Shown piece after piece: positions 43,665 through 52,421 of a stretch of 64,000 bases of DNA. Each line of letters begins with the position of its first letter. The stretch's first letter is position 1. The DNA comes from Aliamphritea hakodatensis (GTDB lineage Bacteria; Pseudomonadota; Gammaproteobacteria; Pseudomonadales; Balneatricaceae). Under the pieces are notes generated by a model, which worked only from the letters and a program-made list of their open reading frames with translations, searched no databases and had not been told where the DNA came from. The DNA lies in contig NZ_AP025281.1 in NCBI RefSeq assembly GCF_024347195.1, positions 3,410,001-3,474,000 on the forward strand. Reading direction: 5' to 3'. Position numbers and translations under genes: made by a program.

Positions 43665-44186
43665 ATGTACAAAAAAGATATTGGTATTGGTCTGGCGGGG
43701 ATAACCCTCGCCCTCAGCGCAATTTTTTACCTTATTCCCCGTTTTATCGTGGTGCCGCAACAGCTGGACAGCCTGGCACTGTCGCCGGCATTCTGGCCAA
43801 ACATCATCATGGGGATACTGTTGTTGACCAGCGCGGTTATTCTGATTCAGGGACTGGTTGCCCGGTACCGACAAGGGCGCAGCCCGGTGCAGACAACCGC
43901 TCAGCCTGCCGCAGAAAGCACAGATACGTATCCGCTGGACGGCCCCCGCACCGTCATTCTCAGCGCCGCCGTGGGTATATTTTTCAGCTATTACTGGCTG
44001 ATTGATCATTTAGGTATTCTGCTCAGCTCAGTGCTGGCATTACTGGCCCTGATGGGGCTGGGCGGCGAGCGCCGTCTGAAAGTCCTTCTGCCACTGGCCA
44101 TCGTTCTGCCGGTGGTGCTGTATTACTTCTTTACCCGGGTGGCCCATGTGTACCTGCCACAGGGCATATTTTATTCATATCCCTGA
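43665..44186 (+). CDS. tctB: TctB-like small membrane subunit (copy 2)
   Basis: A 173-residue protein with four hydrophobic helices, the SLALSPAFWPN motif and GLGGERRLKVLLPLAIVLPVVLYYFF, clearly a TctB family member and a diverged paralogue of copy 1. It is co-transcribed with the ROK regulator and has no TctA or TctC beside it. The gene ends 1 bp before the convergent maturase gene. It may substitute for copy 1 in an alternative transporter assembly. Confidence 0.88.
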   Translation: MYKKDIGIGLAGITLALSAIFYLIPRFIVVPQQLDSLALSPAFWPNIIMGILLLTSAVILIQGLVARYRQGRSPVQTTAQPAAESTDTYPLDGPRTVILSAAVGIFFSYYWLIDHLGILLSSVLALLALMGLGGERRLKVLLPLAIVLPVVLYYFFTRVAHVYLPQGIFYSYP

Positions 44187-44187
44187 A

Positions 44188-45567
44188 TCAGGCGCTGCCA
44201 CAGCAACGTTTGAACTTCTTCCCGCTGCCACAGACACAGGGACCATTGCGGCTGACACTGCCCGGATCGACCACCTGCATGCCTTCCCGGCGGGCACGGA
44301 TCTGCGGATGCTGCATGATATCCGCCGCTGAACGGCCATGACGGATCAACTGTGCCATCTGATGAATCCAGGGGCCGGCATGCTCAAAGAATGCCATATA
44401 GGATTTACACAGATAATTCAGCCCGTAAGTACCGTCGCGGGTTTCGTTAAAACGGTGCTTCGGGCAGCCACCGTAACAGGCTTTCTGATAATCACAGTTC
44501 AGGCATTTATCCGGCAGGGTTTCATACTTAGCCGCCCCGAACGCCTGCTGCTCTGCAGATAAAGCCATGCTTTCCAGTGTTGTTTCATAGGCATTGCCCA
44601 ATTTGTATTCCGGATACACGTAGTGATCGCAGGAATACACATCGCCATTATGTTCCATGACCACCCCACCGCCACAATTTTTGGTGTAGATACACAGACT
44701 GGAAGGCTTACCCAGCCAGATTTCCAGCTGTACATCGAACAGCTGTACTGACACCTTGCCCACATCGGCCTTAATCCATTCATCAAAGGCATCATTCATG
44801 AAGCGGCCATAACCCCCTTCAGTGACACTCCACTTCGTGACCTTATGGTATTTCTGCTCCCCCTGCTCCGGCGGAGAAGACAAATGCTGCTGTGGGTCAA
44901 AACGTTCCACCAGTGGGATAAACTGCATGTTTACAGACCCCATGTCCCGCAGGGCACGGTAAACGTCAGCCCCGGCGTTCTGGTTATGCCGGCCAATCAC
45001 CGTCATGGTGTTAAAGGGCACAGCATATTTCTTAAGCCAGCTAAGCCCTTTCATCACTTTGTCGAAGCTGCCACCGCCTTTCAGGGTTTTACGGTACTTG
45101 TCATGAATCGCCTTCGGCCCGTCAATGCTCAGGCCAATCAGAAACCCATGTTCCGCAAAAAACTGTGCCCAGGCCTCATTGATCAGAATGCCGTTGGTCT
45201 GAAAATGGTTATGGATAACCTTGTCTTCCGGACAATACTGCTTCTGCAGGGCCACGGCTTTTTCAAAATACGCCAGCCCCCGCATGGTCGGTTCGCCCCC
45301 CTGCCAGAGAAAATTAATCTCTCTACCCGGTGCGTGCTGCTGGCTACGGATATATTCCGGAACATATTGCTCAAGCAGCAGCTCATCCATATTCAGGGAG
45401 TTGGCTTTGCGTTCTTCAAGGTAAACGTTGTCTTCCTTTTCCTTATAGAAGCAGTACTCACATTGCAGATTACACTTTGGCCCGGTAGGCTTGGCCAGCA
45501 CATGAAAGGGCGTCGCCGGCTGGCTGTGAAAGGTATTGGCAGGATTAAATTCAACAGGGCTGGTCAT
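44188..45567 (-). CDS. Radical SAM anaerobic sulfatase-maturating enzyme with SEC-C tail
   Basis: A 459-residue radical SAM enzyme. Residues about 32-39 carry the CxxxCxxC cluster (CNLQCEYC), followed by the SAM-binding GGEPT. The C-terminal SPASM-type domain has the Cys set CGGGVVMEHNGDVYSCDHYVYP and CLNCDYQKACYGGCPKHR for two auxiliary clusters. The last 20 residues (CVCGSGKKFKRCC) form a SEC-C zinc knuckle. The enzyme converts the active-site Cys or Ser of sulfatases to formylglycine without oxygen. The neighbouring sulfatase has the Cys-type motif, so it is the obvious client. Start at 45567 has GAGGTGA. Confidence 0.9.
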   Translation of the reverse strand: MTSPVEFNPANTFHSQPATPFHVLAKPTGPKCNLQCEYCFYKEKEDNVYLEERKANSLNMDELLLEQYVPEYIRSQQHAPGREINFLWQGGEPTMRGLAYFEKAVALQKQYCPEDKVIHNHFQTNGILINEAWAQFFAEHGFLIGLSIDGPKAIHDKYRKTLKGGGSFDKVMKGLSWLKKYAVPFNTMTVIGRHNQNAGADVYRALRDMGSVNMQFIPLVERFDPQQHLSSPPEQGEQKYHKVTKWSVTEGGYGRFMNDAFDEWIKADVGKVSVQLFDVQLEIWLGKPSSLCIYTKNCGGGVVMEHNGDVYSCDHYVYPEYKLGNAYETTLESMALSAEQQAFGAAKYETLPDKCLNCDYQKACYGGCPKHRFNETRDGTYGLNYLCKSYMAFFEHAGPWIHQMAQLIRHGRSAADIMQHPQIRARREGMQVVDPGSVSRNGPCVCGSGKKFKRCCGSA

Positions 45568-45673
45568 ATTCTCACCTCGCTGGCCCATACATACGCACGG
45601 TCTGATGTATCTTGGTTACTGGCAGGCCGCTGTGTTTAATTGTCTGATTACAAACAGCTAAAAACAGCCCCCT

Positions 45674-45704
45674 GAAAAACAGACGCCGGGAAACACCCGG
45701 CGTC
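45674..45704 (-). terminator. Terminator after the sulfatase gene
   Basis: A 9-bp perfect stem GACGCCGGG / CCCGGCGTC with a 5-nt loop, followed on the minus strand by TGTTTTTC. It lies between the sulfatase and its maturase, so the maturase probably depends on readthrough or its own promoter. Confidence 0.7.
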
Positions 45705-45714
45705 ATAACACCGC

Positions 45715-47268
45715 TTATTCAGGTTTAAACGGCGTGGGCTCAACATACGGATAACGGGCTTTAGCCTTAGTCTGCACCGCACCGATGTGCCGCACATAGC
45801 GGGCATCTTTACTGTGCTTCACTTCATAGGCCCAGCTGTCATCCTGTTCATTGGTGGTATTTTTGATTAACCAGCGTTCTTTCTGGGTGGCAATCGCCCG
45901 GCGCTTGATGTCTTCAGGGTCCCAGCCATCCAGACAAATTGCCTTCAGCTCAGCCTGAATCGCTGCATAATCCGGCGTATCCGCCAGATTATTCAGCTCC
46001 AGCGGATCGCTTTCCAGATCAAACAGCTGATCAGGATAGTTGTGGGTATACATGAATTTCAGGCTGCCCTTCTTCACCATACGGCAAGGCTCGACCACGC
46101 CTTCGCCGGTGTATTCGGAGATCACCACATCCCCCCAGCCGGAGCGGTCGCCTGTCAGCAGGCCCGTCAGGGAATTACCGTCCATCGGGGAGGCGAACTC
46201 CGGCATGTTTCCTTCAGTGGCGATGTCTACCAGGGTCGGTAACAGATCCACCAGCGATACGTTCTCTTTAATCCGTGCCGCTTCGTAGCCTTCCGGATAG
46301 CAGACTATAAATGGCACCCTCACTGAGTTTTCGAAGAAGCTCTGCTTGTACCACATACCACGCTCACCCAGCATTTCACCGTGATCCGCGGTCAGGATCA
46401 CCACGGTATTTTTGTCCTGCCCGGTGGCCTTCAGGGTATTCATGATATTGCCGACTTTGTCATCAATATAACTGGTCATGCCGTAATAGGCATGGCGCGA
46501 GGTCTTAATGTTTTCATCAGTAACCTCGTGCTTTTCCTGCGCGTGAGCGTAGTGCAGCCACTTACTGTGCTGATCCAGCTCTTCTACCGGAATAGGATCA
46601 ACCGTCGGCATTTCAATATCATCGTGATTGTAGCGATCCCAGTACTCTTCAGTGATGATGTACGGAGAATGCGGATGGGTGAAAGATACCGTCAGGAAGA
46701 ACGGTTTATCGTTCTGGAAGCGGGCCAGATCGTGGATTTTCTGCACCCCGGCATATTCCACTTCATCATCGTAGTCCATCTGCAAACTGCGCACACATTT
46801 TCCGGAATCCACCACAGCACTCATATTAATGCCGGTCGGCCGGTACTTTTCACCTTCTATCCAGTCAGGTACCCAGGAGAAGTTAGACGGATAAATATCC
46901 GTGGTTATCCGTTCATTGAAACCGTGTACCTGATCAGGGCCGACAAAATGCATCTTGCCGCACAGCACTGTGTGATAACCACTGCCGCGCAGATAATGCG
47001 CCAGCGTCGGAATTTGCCCCGGCATTTCGGTGGCGTTATCCCAGCACTCAATGTTATTGGCTAACCGCCCTGCCATCATGGATGCTCTGGAGGGTACACA
47101 CAGTGGGAAGTTACAGTAGGCATTCTCAAACACCACGCCGTTATCGGCCAGCGCCTGGATATGCGGTGCTTTAACAGTTTTATGACCATAGGCCGGTAAC
47201 ACTGACGGTGTCAGCTGGTCCGCCATGATCAGGACAATATTAGGTCTTTCTTGCTTAGACGACATCAT
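45715..47268 (-). CDS. betC: Type I sulfatase, choline-sulfatase (BetC)-like
   Basis: A 517-residue type I sulfatase. The formylglycine motif is Cys57-Val-Pro-Ser-Arg with the following ASMMAGR, and the metal site residues include Asp17 (MADQL) and LTADHGEMLGE. The segment GKMHFVGPDQVHGFNERITTDIYP is close to that of choline-sulfatase BetC, which cleaves choline-O-sulfate to choline and sulfate. There is no signal peptide, so the enzyme is cytoplasmic and needs an importer, plausibly the TTT or TRAP system beside it. The substrate could be another small sulfate ester. ATG with AAGGT site. Confidence 0.82.
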   Translation of the reverse strand: MMSSKQERPNIVLIMADQLTPSVLPAYGHKTVKAPHIQALADNGVVFENAYCNFPLCVPSRASMMAGRLANNIECWDNATEMPGQIPTLAHYLRGSGYHTVLCGKMHFVGPDQVHGFNERITTDIYPSNFSWVPDWIEGEKYRPTGINMSAVVDSGKCVRSLQMDYDDEVEYAGVQKIHDLARFQNDKPFFLTVSFTHPHSPYIITEEYWDRYNHDDIEMPTVDPIPVEELDQHSKWLHYAHAQEKHEVTDENIKTSRHAYYGMTSYIDDKVGNIMNTLKATGQDKNTVVILTADHGEMLGERGMWYKQSFFENSVRVPFIVCYPEGYEAARIKENVSLVDLLPTLVDIATEGNMPEFASPMDGNSLTGLLTGDRSGWGDVVISEYTGEGVVEPCRMVKKGSLKFMYTHNYPDQLFDLESDPLELNNLADTPDYAAIQAELKAICLDGWDPEDIKRRAIATQKERWLIKNTTNEQDDSWAYEVKHSKDARYVRHIGAVQTKAKARYPYVEPTPFKPE

Positions 47269-47364
47269 TAGTACCTTTTTCTCGTTGTCATCAGTACATT
47301 CGTCCGGGCATCAGGCATACACCTGCGCCTTGCGTTGTCACGCCACAGACTTTGTTCGGTAGTA

Positions 47365-47391
47365 CCGGCCCGGAAGGCTGTTCCGGGCCGG
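47365..47391 (-). other. GC-rich intercistronic hairpin between tctC and the sulfatase gene
   Basis: Perfect 11-bp stem CCGGCCCGGAA / TTCCGGGCCGG, loop GGCTG, with no T-tract on the minus strand. It is likely an mRNA-stabilising or processing hairpin after the binding-protein gene. Confidence 0.7.
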
Positions 47392-47435
47392 ATGAAGCTG
47401 AGTCGCTTCGGGTATTGGCTAACTGCCCGTCAGAC

Positions 47436-48419
47436 TTATTTGATCGCTAAGCCAAGACGGTCAACAACGTCTTTAAAGCCGGTGTATTGTTGCTCAACAA
47501 ATGACTTTGTGTCAGCAGAGCTGCGGATATCAGGAATGGAGTTCAGACGCTTGGTCTGCTCAATCCAGGTGTTGTCCTGCTTGGTTTTAGACAACACATC
47601 GCGCCACTTATCGGTCACTTCAGCTGGCATATTCTTCGGCCCGTACAGGGCACTCCAACCAACGATGACTTCCAGATTTTTGTGCCCCAGCTCAGCCACT
47701 GTAGGTACATCTGCCACGTCACTGAAACGCTCTTCAGACGTCACGGCAATCGCCCGTAACTGGCCAGACTTGATACCGCCAATCACACCGGAGAGGTTCT
47801 GGAACATAACATCCACATGACCACCGGTCAGCGCCGCTGCGGCCTTACCGCCCCCTTTGAACGGAATATGTTGCATTGCACCTGCCGGTAAACCCAGCTC
47901 ATCCAGCATCATCACCACGGCGATGTGCAGCAACGAACCGACACCGGCCGAGGCATAACTCAGTTTTTCGCCGTCTTTAACAGCCTTCACCAGGTCATCA
48001 AAGGTCTTATATTCGGAGTCTGCGTTCACCACCAGCGCAAAGGGGTTCTTTTCCAGCAGACCTAAGAAAGTGAAGTCATCCCACTTATAAGGAATACGGC
48101 GGTTAATTGCCGGCACGGCAGCCTGAGAACCAACCCGGGCCAGCAGCAATGTATGCCCGTCCGGACGGGACTTGGACACATAAGCAGAGCCGGTCACACC
48201 GGCGGCGCCGGTTCGGTTGGTCACAATGACATCGGCACCGAGATAGTCCGGCACTACTGCCGCCAGATTTCGTGCCGCCAGATCAGCAGCACCACCCGGA
48301 CCATATGGCGAGATCAGAGTAACAGGTTTACTTGGATACTCTGCCTGCACCAGTGTGGCGCAAGTCATAAGTGATACGGCGGCTAGGCAACGCCGTAGTG
48401 TAGATTTAATCGGGAACAT
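47436..48419 (-). CDS. tctC: TctC, periplasmic binding protein of tripartite tricarboxylate transporter
   Basis: A 327-residue TctC/Bug-family protein. A Sec signal peptide ends near residue 26 (LVQA-E). The mature start YPSKPVTLISPYGPGGAADLAAR is characteristic, as are the LPAG...HIPFKGGGKAAAAL and HVDVMF segments lining the ligand cleft. The ligand is unknown. It is separated from tctBA but shares the ROK-type operator (48505-48525). Start ATG with GGAG. It is first in an operon with the sulfatase. Confidence 0.92.
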   Translation of the reverse strand: MFPIKSTLRRCLAAVSLMTCATLVQAEYPSKPVTLISPYGPGGAADLAARNLAAVVPDYLGADVIVTNRTGAAGVTGSAYVSKSRPDGHTLLLARVGSQAAVPAINRRIPYKWDDFTFLGLLEKNPFALVVNADSEYKTFDDLVKAVKDGEKLSYASAGVGSLLHIAVVMMLDELGLPAGAMQHIPFKGGGKAAAALTGGHVDVMFQNLSGVIGGIKSGQLRAIAVTSEERFSDVADVPTVAELGHKNLEVIVGWSALYGPKNMPAEVTDKWRDVLSKTKQDNTWIEQTKRLNSIPDIRSSADTKSFVEQQYTGFKDVVDRLGLAIK

Positions 48420-48504
48420 TATTGATCTCCGTTTTGCCTGTCTGCGATCTGCGGTTAAGCAGAATCTATTGTTATTTTTTGACGTGACAAAATTAAGATA
48501 GCAC

Positions 48505-48525
48505 TATTAATTACAGTAAGCAATT
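48505..48525. promoter_or_regulatory. Probable ROK operator C (tctC promoter)
   Basis: The 21-bp element has arms TATTAATTAC and GTAAGCAATT around a central A, 86 bp upstream of the tctC start. Confidence 0.65.
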
Positions 48526-48666
48526 AATTGAAATTAATTACACCTTACCACCTAACAACATCAGGAACTCGGCTAACCTTATGTTTATTAATACTTTTTT
48601 TAACTAACAATTTCTTACGCCTGCATTGCATGAAAAACTGTCCGCCTCATTACACCCTCACAAGCA

Positions 48667-48694
48667 CAAAAAAGGCGCCCTGACAGGCGCCTTT
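48667..48694 (-). terminator. Rho-independent terminator of the TRAP operon
   Basis: Perfect stem AAAGGCGCC / GGCGCCTTT with loop CTGACA and a T-run on the minus strand, 29 bp beyond the dctM stop. Confidence 0.88.
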
Positions 48695-48722
48695 GCTTAC
48701 TCTTTAACTTACCCGGCATCTG

Positions 48723-50000
48723 CTAGGTGAAGCTTAGCATCCATAAACTGAGACTTGGGAAGAAGGCCACCAGAACCCAGGTTACCATCAGCGCATACAG
48801 ATATGGCAGTGTTGAACGAACCAGCTGCAGATAGGGTATGCCTGTCATACTGCTGGCCACGTACAGATTCAGACCATACGGCGGTGTAATAAAACCAATG
48901 GCATCACCGATCAGAAACAGCACCGCAAAGTGAATCGGGTCCACTCCGATTGATGCGGCTATCGGTGCCAGAATCGGCGCCAGAATAATGGTATTCGGCA
49001 AACTTTCCAGTACGGTACCCGCCAGCAGGACAATCAGCAGACAGGCGAACAGAATCGGATAGTAGCCGCCTAACATGTAGATCAGCTCGGTGAGAAACTC
49101 CTTCGCGCCCAGCAAAGACAATACCTGTTGCATCACAACCGAAATTGCAATCAGCGGTGCCAGCATGCCGGTGATTTGCCCGGAACGCATCAGAATAGCC
49201 GGCAGTGCCGATATTTTGATTTCCCGGGTGACCAATACCCCCGCCAGCAGACAGAAGCCGGTTGTCATGCCCGCCGCTTCCGTCGGCGAAAAGGCGCCTG
49301 AATAAATACCCCACAGAACAATACCGATCGCCAGGAAACCTAACCAGGCACGCATACCCGCTTTCGCAGCACGCTTAATCTGAAAGCTCTGGATATTGCC
49401 CCAGCCATTCTTCTTACAGATCCAGTAACACACCAGTTGCATGGCAATTACCATCAGAATGCCCGGAATCAGACCGGCCATGAATAAATCACCAATCGGC
49501 AGATTCATCATAAAACCGTAAACAATGAAGATAATACTCGGCGGTATAATAATCCCCACCGTACCGCCCGCGGCAACCGTTGCTGCTGCAAACTTGGTTT
49601 CGTAGTTACCCTTGGTCATTTCCGGGTGCATAATGCCACCGATGGTTGCGGTGGTTGCCGAGTTTGACCCGGAGATCGCCGCAAACATACCGCAGGCACC
49701 CAGTGAGGCCATCCCCAGACCGCCGCGTAACCAGCCAAGGCAGGCATAGGCAAAATCAGAAAGACGCTTGGCGATACCGGCCGCGTTAATCAGGTCGCCG
49801 GTCAGAATAAACAGCGGTAACGCCAGCAGACCGTAAAAACTTAAGCCTTCATATAAGGTCACCCCTACGTTGGCCAGCGTAAAATCGATGACCAGGCTGA
49901 CGCCCACCACCCATAAAGAAATGACCAGGAAAATCGGTACACCCACAATAAACAGTGCTGTAACCGCAAGGCTGATCAATGTAATCAGTAAACCATCCAT
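48723..50000 (-). CDS. dctM: DctM, large permease of TRAP transporter
   Basis: A 425-residue membrane protein with about twelve helices and the DctM motifs SGSNSATTATIGGIMHPEM, GIIIPPSI and FVGSLP-type ESLPNTIILAPIL. It carries the transport path of the TRAP system, which uses the sodium gradient and a periplasmic binding protein. The start at 50000 has AGGAGA; the in-frame TTG at 50018 is rejected. It lies 10 bp after dctQ. Confidence 0.94.
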   Translation of the reverse strand: MDGLLITLISLAVTALFIVGVPIFLVISLWVVGVSLVIDFTLANVGVTLYEGLSFYGLLALPLFILTGDLINAAGIAKRLSDFAYACLGWLRGGLGMASLGACGMFAAISGSNSATTATIGGIMHPEMTKGNYETKFAAATVAAGGTVGIIIPPSIIFIVYGFMMNLPIGDLFMAGLIPGILMVIAMQLVCYWICKKNGWGNIQSFQIKRAAKAGMRAWLGFLAIGIVLWGIYSGAFSPTEAAGMTTGFCLLAGVLVTREIKISALPAILMRSGQITGMLAPLIAISVVMQQVLSLLGAKEFLTELIYMLGGYYPILFACLLIVLLAGTVLESLPNTIILAPILAPIAASIGVDPIHFAVLFLIGDAIGFITPPYGLNLYVASSMTGIPYLQLVRSTLPYLYALMVTWVLVAFFPSLSLWMLSFT

Positions 50001-50010
50001 CAGACTCTCC

Positions 50011-50535
50011 TCAGTCAAACAGCGCAGCTTGCGTGGTTAATGAACGGCCGTTTCTGAAATCATCCACATCCTTGCGCAGGTTCTGTATCACCCGAATCAG
50101 AATTAAAGCCCAGGCCAGCGGTGTTGCCAGATAGAACCACCACTGCATCACATCGTCCGTGCCCTGCACGATGGCGAAGTTATCGTAAGAGATGTAAACC
50201 TGCTCAACGGAGTAGTAGATGACAATGGCCCCCATCACAAACCAGCACACGGCATCCAGAATCAGACAGATAAACTGCCCCTGATAGGGCATCCGTTCAC
50301 GGACTTCACTGAAGCGCAGGTGCGACCGGCGTAAGGTGTTATATGAGGCTCCCATCCAGGTCAGCCAGAGAAACAGATAAATAGGTATTGTGGTACTCCA
50401 CGGCGCCTGCTCATTGAAGAAAAAGCGTCGGATAACTTCCACAAAGATAATGCCCGCCATTGAGGTATAGGACACAAGAATTATAAATTTTTCGATATTT
50501 CGTTCTGCGTAACGCAGCATCGAACCCAGAGACAT
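50011..50535 (-). CDS. dctQ: DctQ, small permease of TRAP transporter
   Basis: A membrane protein of about 174 residues with four helices, the LFLWLTWMGASYNTLRRSHLRF region typical of DctQ, and a C-terminal cytoplasmic helix. It pairs with DctM. The start at 50535 has GGAGGG seven bases upstream; the longer TTG reading to 50574 has no ribosome site. It is separated from dctP by a long GC-rich hairpin. Confidence 0.9.
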   Translation of the reverse strand: MSLGSMLRYAERNIEKFIILVSYTSMAGIIFVEVIRRFFFNEQAPWSTTIPIYLFLWLTWMGASYNTLRRSHLRFSEVRERMPYQGQFICLILDAVCWFVMGAIVIYYSVEQVYISYDNFAIVQGTDDVMQWWFYLATPLAWALILIRVIQNLRKDVDDFRNGRSLTTQAALFD

Positions 50536-50615
50536 AGCCAGGCCCTCCACCCAAAAAAACAGCTGATCGGACAATCAGCGGTTTTGAAAAAAACAAGGAA
50601 CACACTAAAAGAAAC

Positions 50616-50642
50616 GGCCCCGGCAGCCTGACTGCCGGGGCC
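50616..50642 (-). other. GC-rich intercistronic hairpin between dctP and dctQ
   Basis: Perfect 11-bp stem GGCCCCGGCAG / CTGCCGGGGCC with loop CCTGA, followed on the minus strand by an interrupted T-tract. It is suited to partial termination or mRNA stabilisation that raises binding-protein levels over the permease. Confidence 0.7.
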
Positions 50643-50679
50643 TGGTCATGACAGCATAGTCAGTTTTTATTGTTTTAAC

Positions 50680-51927
50680 TTAAACTGACTTCCACCAGCG
50701 GCGGGGTTCAACATTCTCCGCCAGGGTGTCCCGTGGAATTTCACGGGCGATTTTATGGATAGAACCGTAGGTATCCAGACCACCGGACCACTTGTCCAGA
50801 CGGTTACGCCACTTTTCCCACGGTTCGGGATTGAATTCCGGCGCACAAATCCGTTCTGCTTTGGCACGCTCAGCATCAGAGAGAGCAGCAACCCGTACAT
50901 TATGAACATCGAACAGGGTACCCGGTAGTGACGGCGTGGTCGCACCCACGGTATTCACCAGTGCTGCTTCCTGGGCGGCCTGAATCTTAACCTGCGTCAG
51001 ATACGCAGATTCCATGACCGCATCCTGCAACTCACCGCTAAAACTGTCGAACAGCTTGGCATCCATCATGGTCGCTTCGGTACCGCAGAAGAAACGCAGA
51101 TCCACTGACTGTGAAACCACCGGTGACATATTGGCGTATGCCACTGCACCGGCCCAGGTTTCTGCACCGTCAATCAGGCCCTGCTTCAGACCGTCCAGCG
51201 TCTCAGACCAGGCAATCGGTACCGGATTCAGCTCCAGCAACTGCATTGCAATCCGGCCCAGCTGGGTACCGGTTACCCGGTTTTTGGTACCACGCAGCTG
51301 ATCAATACTGGTGATCAGTGGCTTATCCTGCCAGCCAAGACCCATTTGCAGACCCCGTAACTCACAGTGAGAGAACAGGAACTGCAGACCGTGACGGGTA
51401 CGCAGCGGATCACGCAGCAGCTTCTGGCTGTCCGGGTGATAAAGGAAATGATACTGAGATGCCCGGGTTGGGAACATGTAGGCGTAATCGAGGACATTCA
51501 GATAAGGTGCACCACCGGCAGAGTTCTGGGTGGATGCCGTGAACATATCAATGATGCCCTGCTGGGTCTTCTTCACACAGTTAAGCTGACCACAGATCTG
51601 GTTATCACCCACAAACTCAATGCGGATTTCACCGTCTGTACGGGCTTCAACATCTTTCAGGAAGTCGATCGAACCCGCGCGTTCGATCAGCAGATTGTTT
51701 TCATTAAATCCTGACGCCCCGAACGTCAGTGTGTGCTTCGCAGCTTTCTTATAGCGTTTCTTGGACGTATCGTCTGCCGCCTGTGCCAGCTGCGAAAGTG
51801 AAAAACTTCCCAGGGCAGAGGCAGCCAGCATAGTAGAACTCAGACCATAAGTTGACGCTACACGGAAAAAGTCCCGGCGGGAAACTCCTTCCTGATTTGA
51901 ACCGGATGCACTTACTCGCTTATTCAT
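50680..51927 (-). CDS. dctP: DctP, Tat-exported TRAP substrate-binding protein
   Basis: A 415-residue TRAP binding protein. The N-terminus has a twin-arginine signal SRRDFFRVAS (Arg at about 17-18), then a hydrophobic stretch ending in AQA-A near 50. Tat export is unusual but known for a subset of DctP proteins. The body has the DctP pattern including LRGTKNRVTGTQLGRIAMQLLELNP-type helix and the Trp-rich C-terminus. The ligand is unknown. It is the first gene of the TRAP operon, with ROK-type and IclR-type sites upstream. Confidence 0.92.
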   Translation of the reverse strand: MNKRVSASGSNQEGVSRRDFFRVASTYGLSSTMLAASALGSFSLSQLAQAADDTSKKRYKKAAKHTLTFGASGFNENNLLIERAGSIDFLKDVEARTDGEIRIEFVGDNQICGQLNCVKKTQQGIIDMFTASTQNSAGGAPYLNVLDYAYMFPTRASQYHFLYHPDSQKLLRDPLRTRHGLQFLFSHCELRGLQMGLGWQDKPLITSIDQLRGTKNRVTGTQLGRIAMQLLELNPVPIAWSETLDGLKQGLIDGAETWAGAVAYANMSPVVSQSVDLRFFCGTEATMMDAKLFDSFSGELQDAVMESAYLTQVKIQAAQEAALVNTVGATTPSLPGTLFDVHNVRVAALSDAERAKAERICAPEFNPEPWEKWRNRLDKWSGGLDTYGSIHKIAREIPRDTLAENVEPRRWWKSV

Positions 51928-52023
51928 TGCATATACCTTTAGTTATTTTTATTGCGCTAAATTGGCGTATTGCTCAATGGACAATATAAATAAAACACAA
52001 GATTTACACGTTTTCAATTATAT

Positions 52024-52045
52024 TATGATAACAAAAGTCTCATTT
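52024..52045 (+). promoter_or_regulatory. Probable IclR operator, site 1 (dctP promoter)
   Basis: The 22-bp element starts TATGATAACA and ends with the core AAAGTCTCATTT. It matches site 2 in 18 of 22 positions and lies 97 bp upstream of the dctP start. Confidence 0.55.
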
Positions 52046-52280
52046 ATATTAATTTCTGCAAGAAATATATTTTCAAAACTCACTGATGATACTTAAAAAA
52101 CTGACATCAAATATCCCGTTGAATCACTAAAAACTCTTTATAAAACAATAACCTTTATAATTCACGACTATTCTCCCCCATACCTGCCCGATAGCCGTCG
52201 GGTATATAGAAAGCAATGAAAAAAAATCTCATAAAATACTAATTTCAAGAAAAAAACTCTCAGTATATTTAAATACAATT

Positions 52281-52301
52281 AATTACTTACTGTATTTAAT
52301 T
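52281..52301. promoter_or_regulatory. Probable ROK operator D (dctP/iclR intergenic region)
   Basis: Arms AATTACTTAC and GTATTTAATT around a central T; its left arm is identical to that of the perfect site A. It links the TRAP/IclR block to the ROK regulon. Confidence 0.6.
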
Positions 52302-52359
52302 AATATTATTTCCAACACTTTTCTATTTAAATACCCTTTTAAATTTCATATATCACTGC

Positions 52360-52381
52360 AAATGAGACTTTTAATACCGTA
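52360..52381 (-). promoter_or_regulatory. Probable IclR operator, site 2 (iclR promoter)
   Basis: Inverted copy of the 22-bp element (reverse strand TACGGTATTA then AAAGTCTCATTT), 40 bp before the iclR start codon. Suggests autoregulation. The region 51928-52421 otherwise holds no gene and is very AT-rich. Confidence 0.6.
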
Positions 52382-52421
52382 GAATACAGTCAACACAGAT
52401 AACTCGCCGGAACTCACAGTC

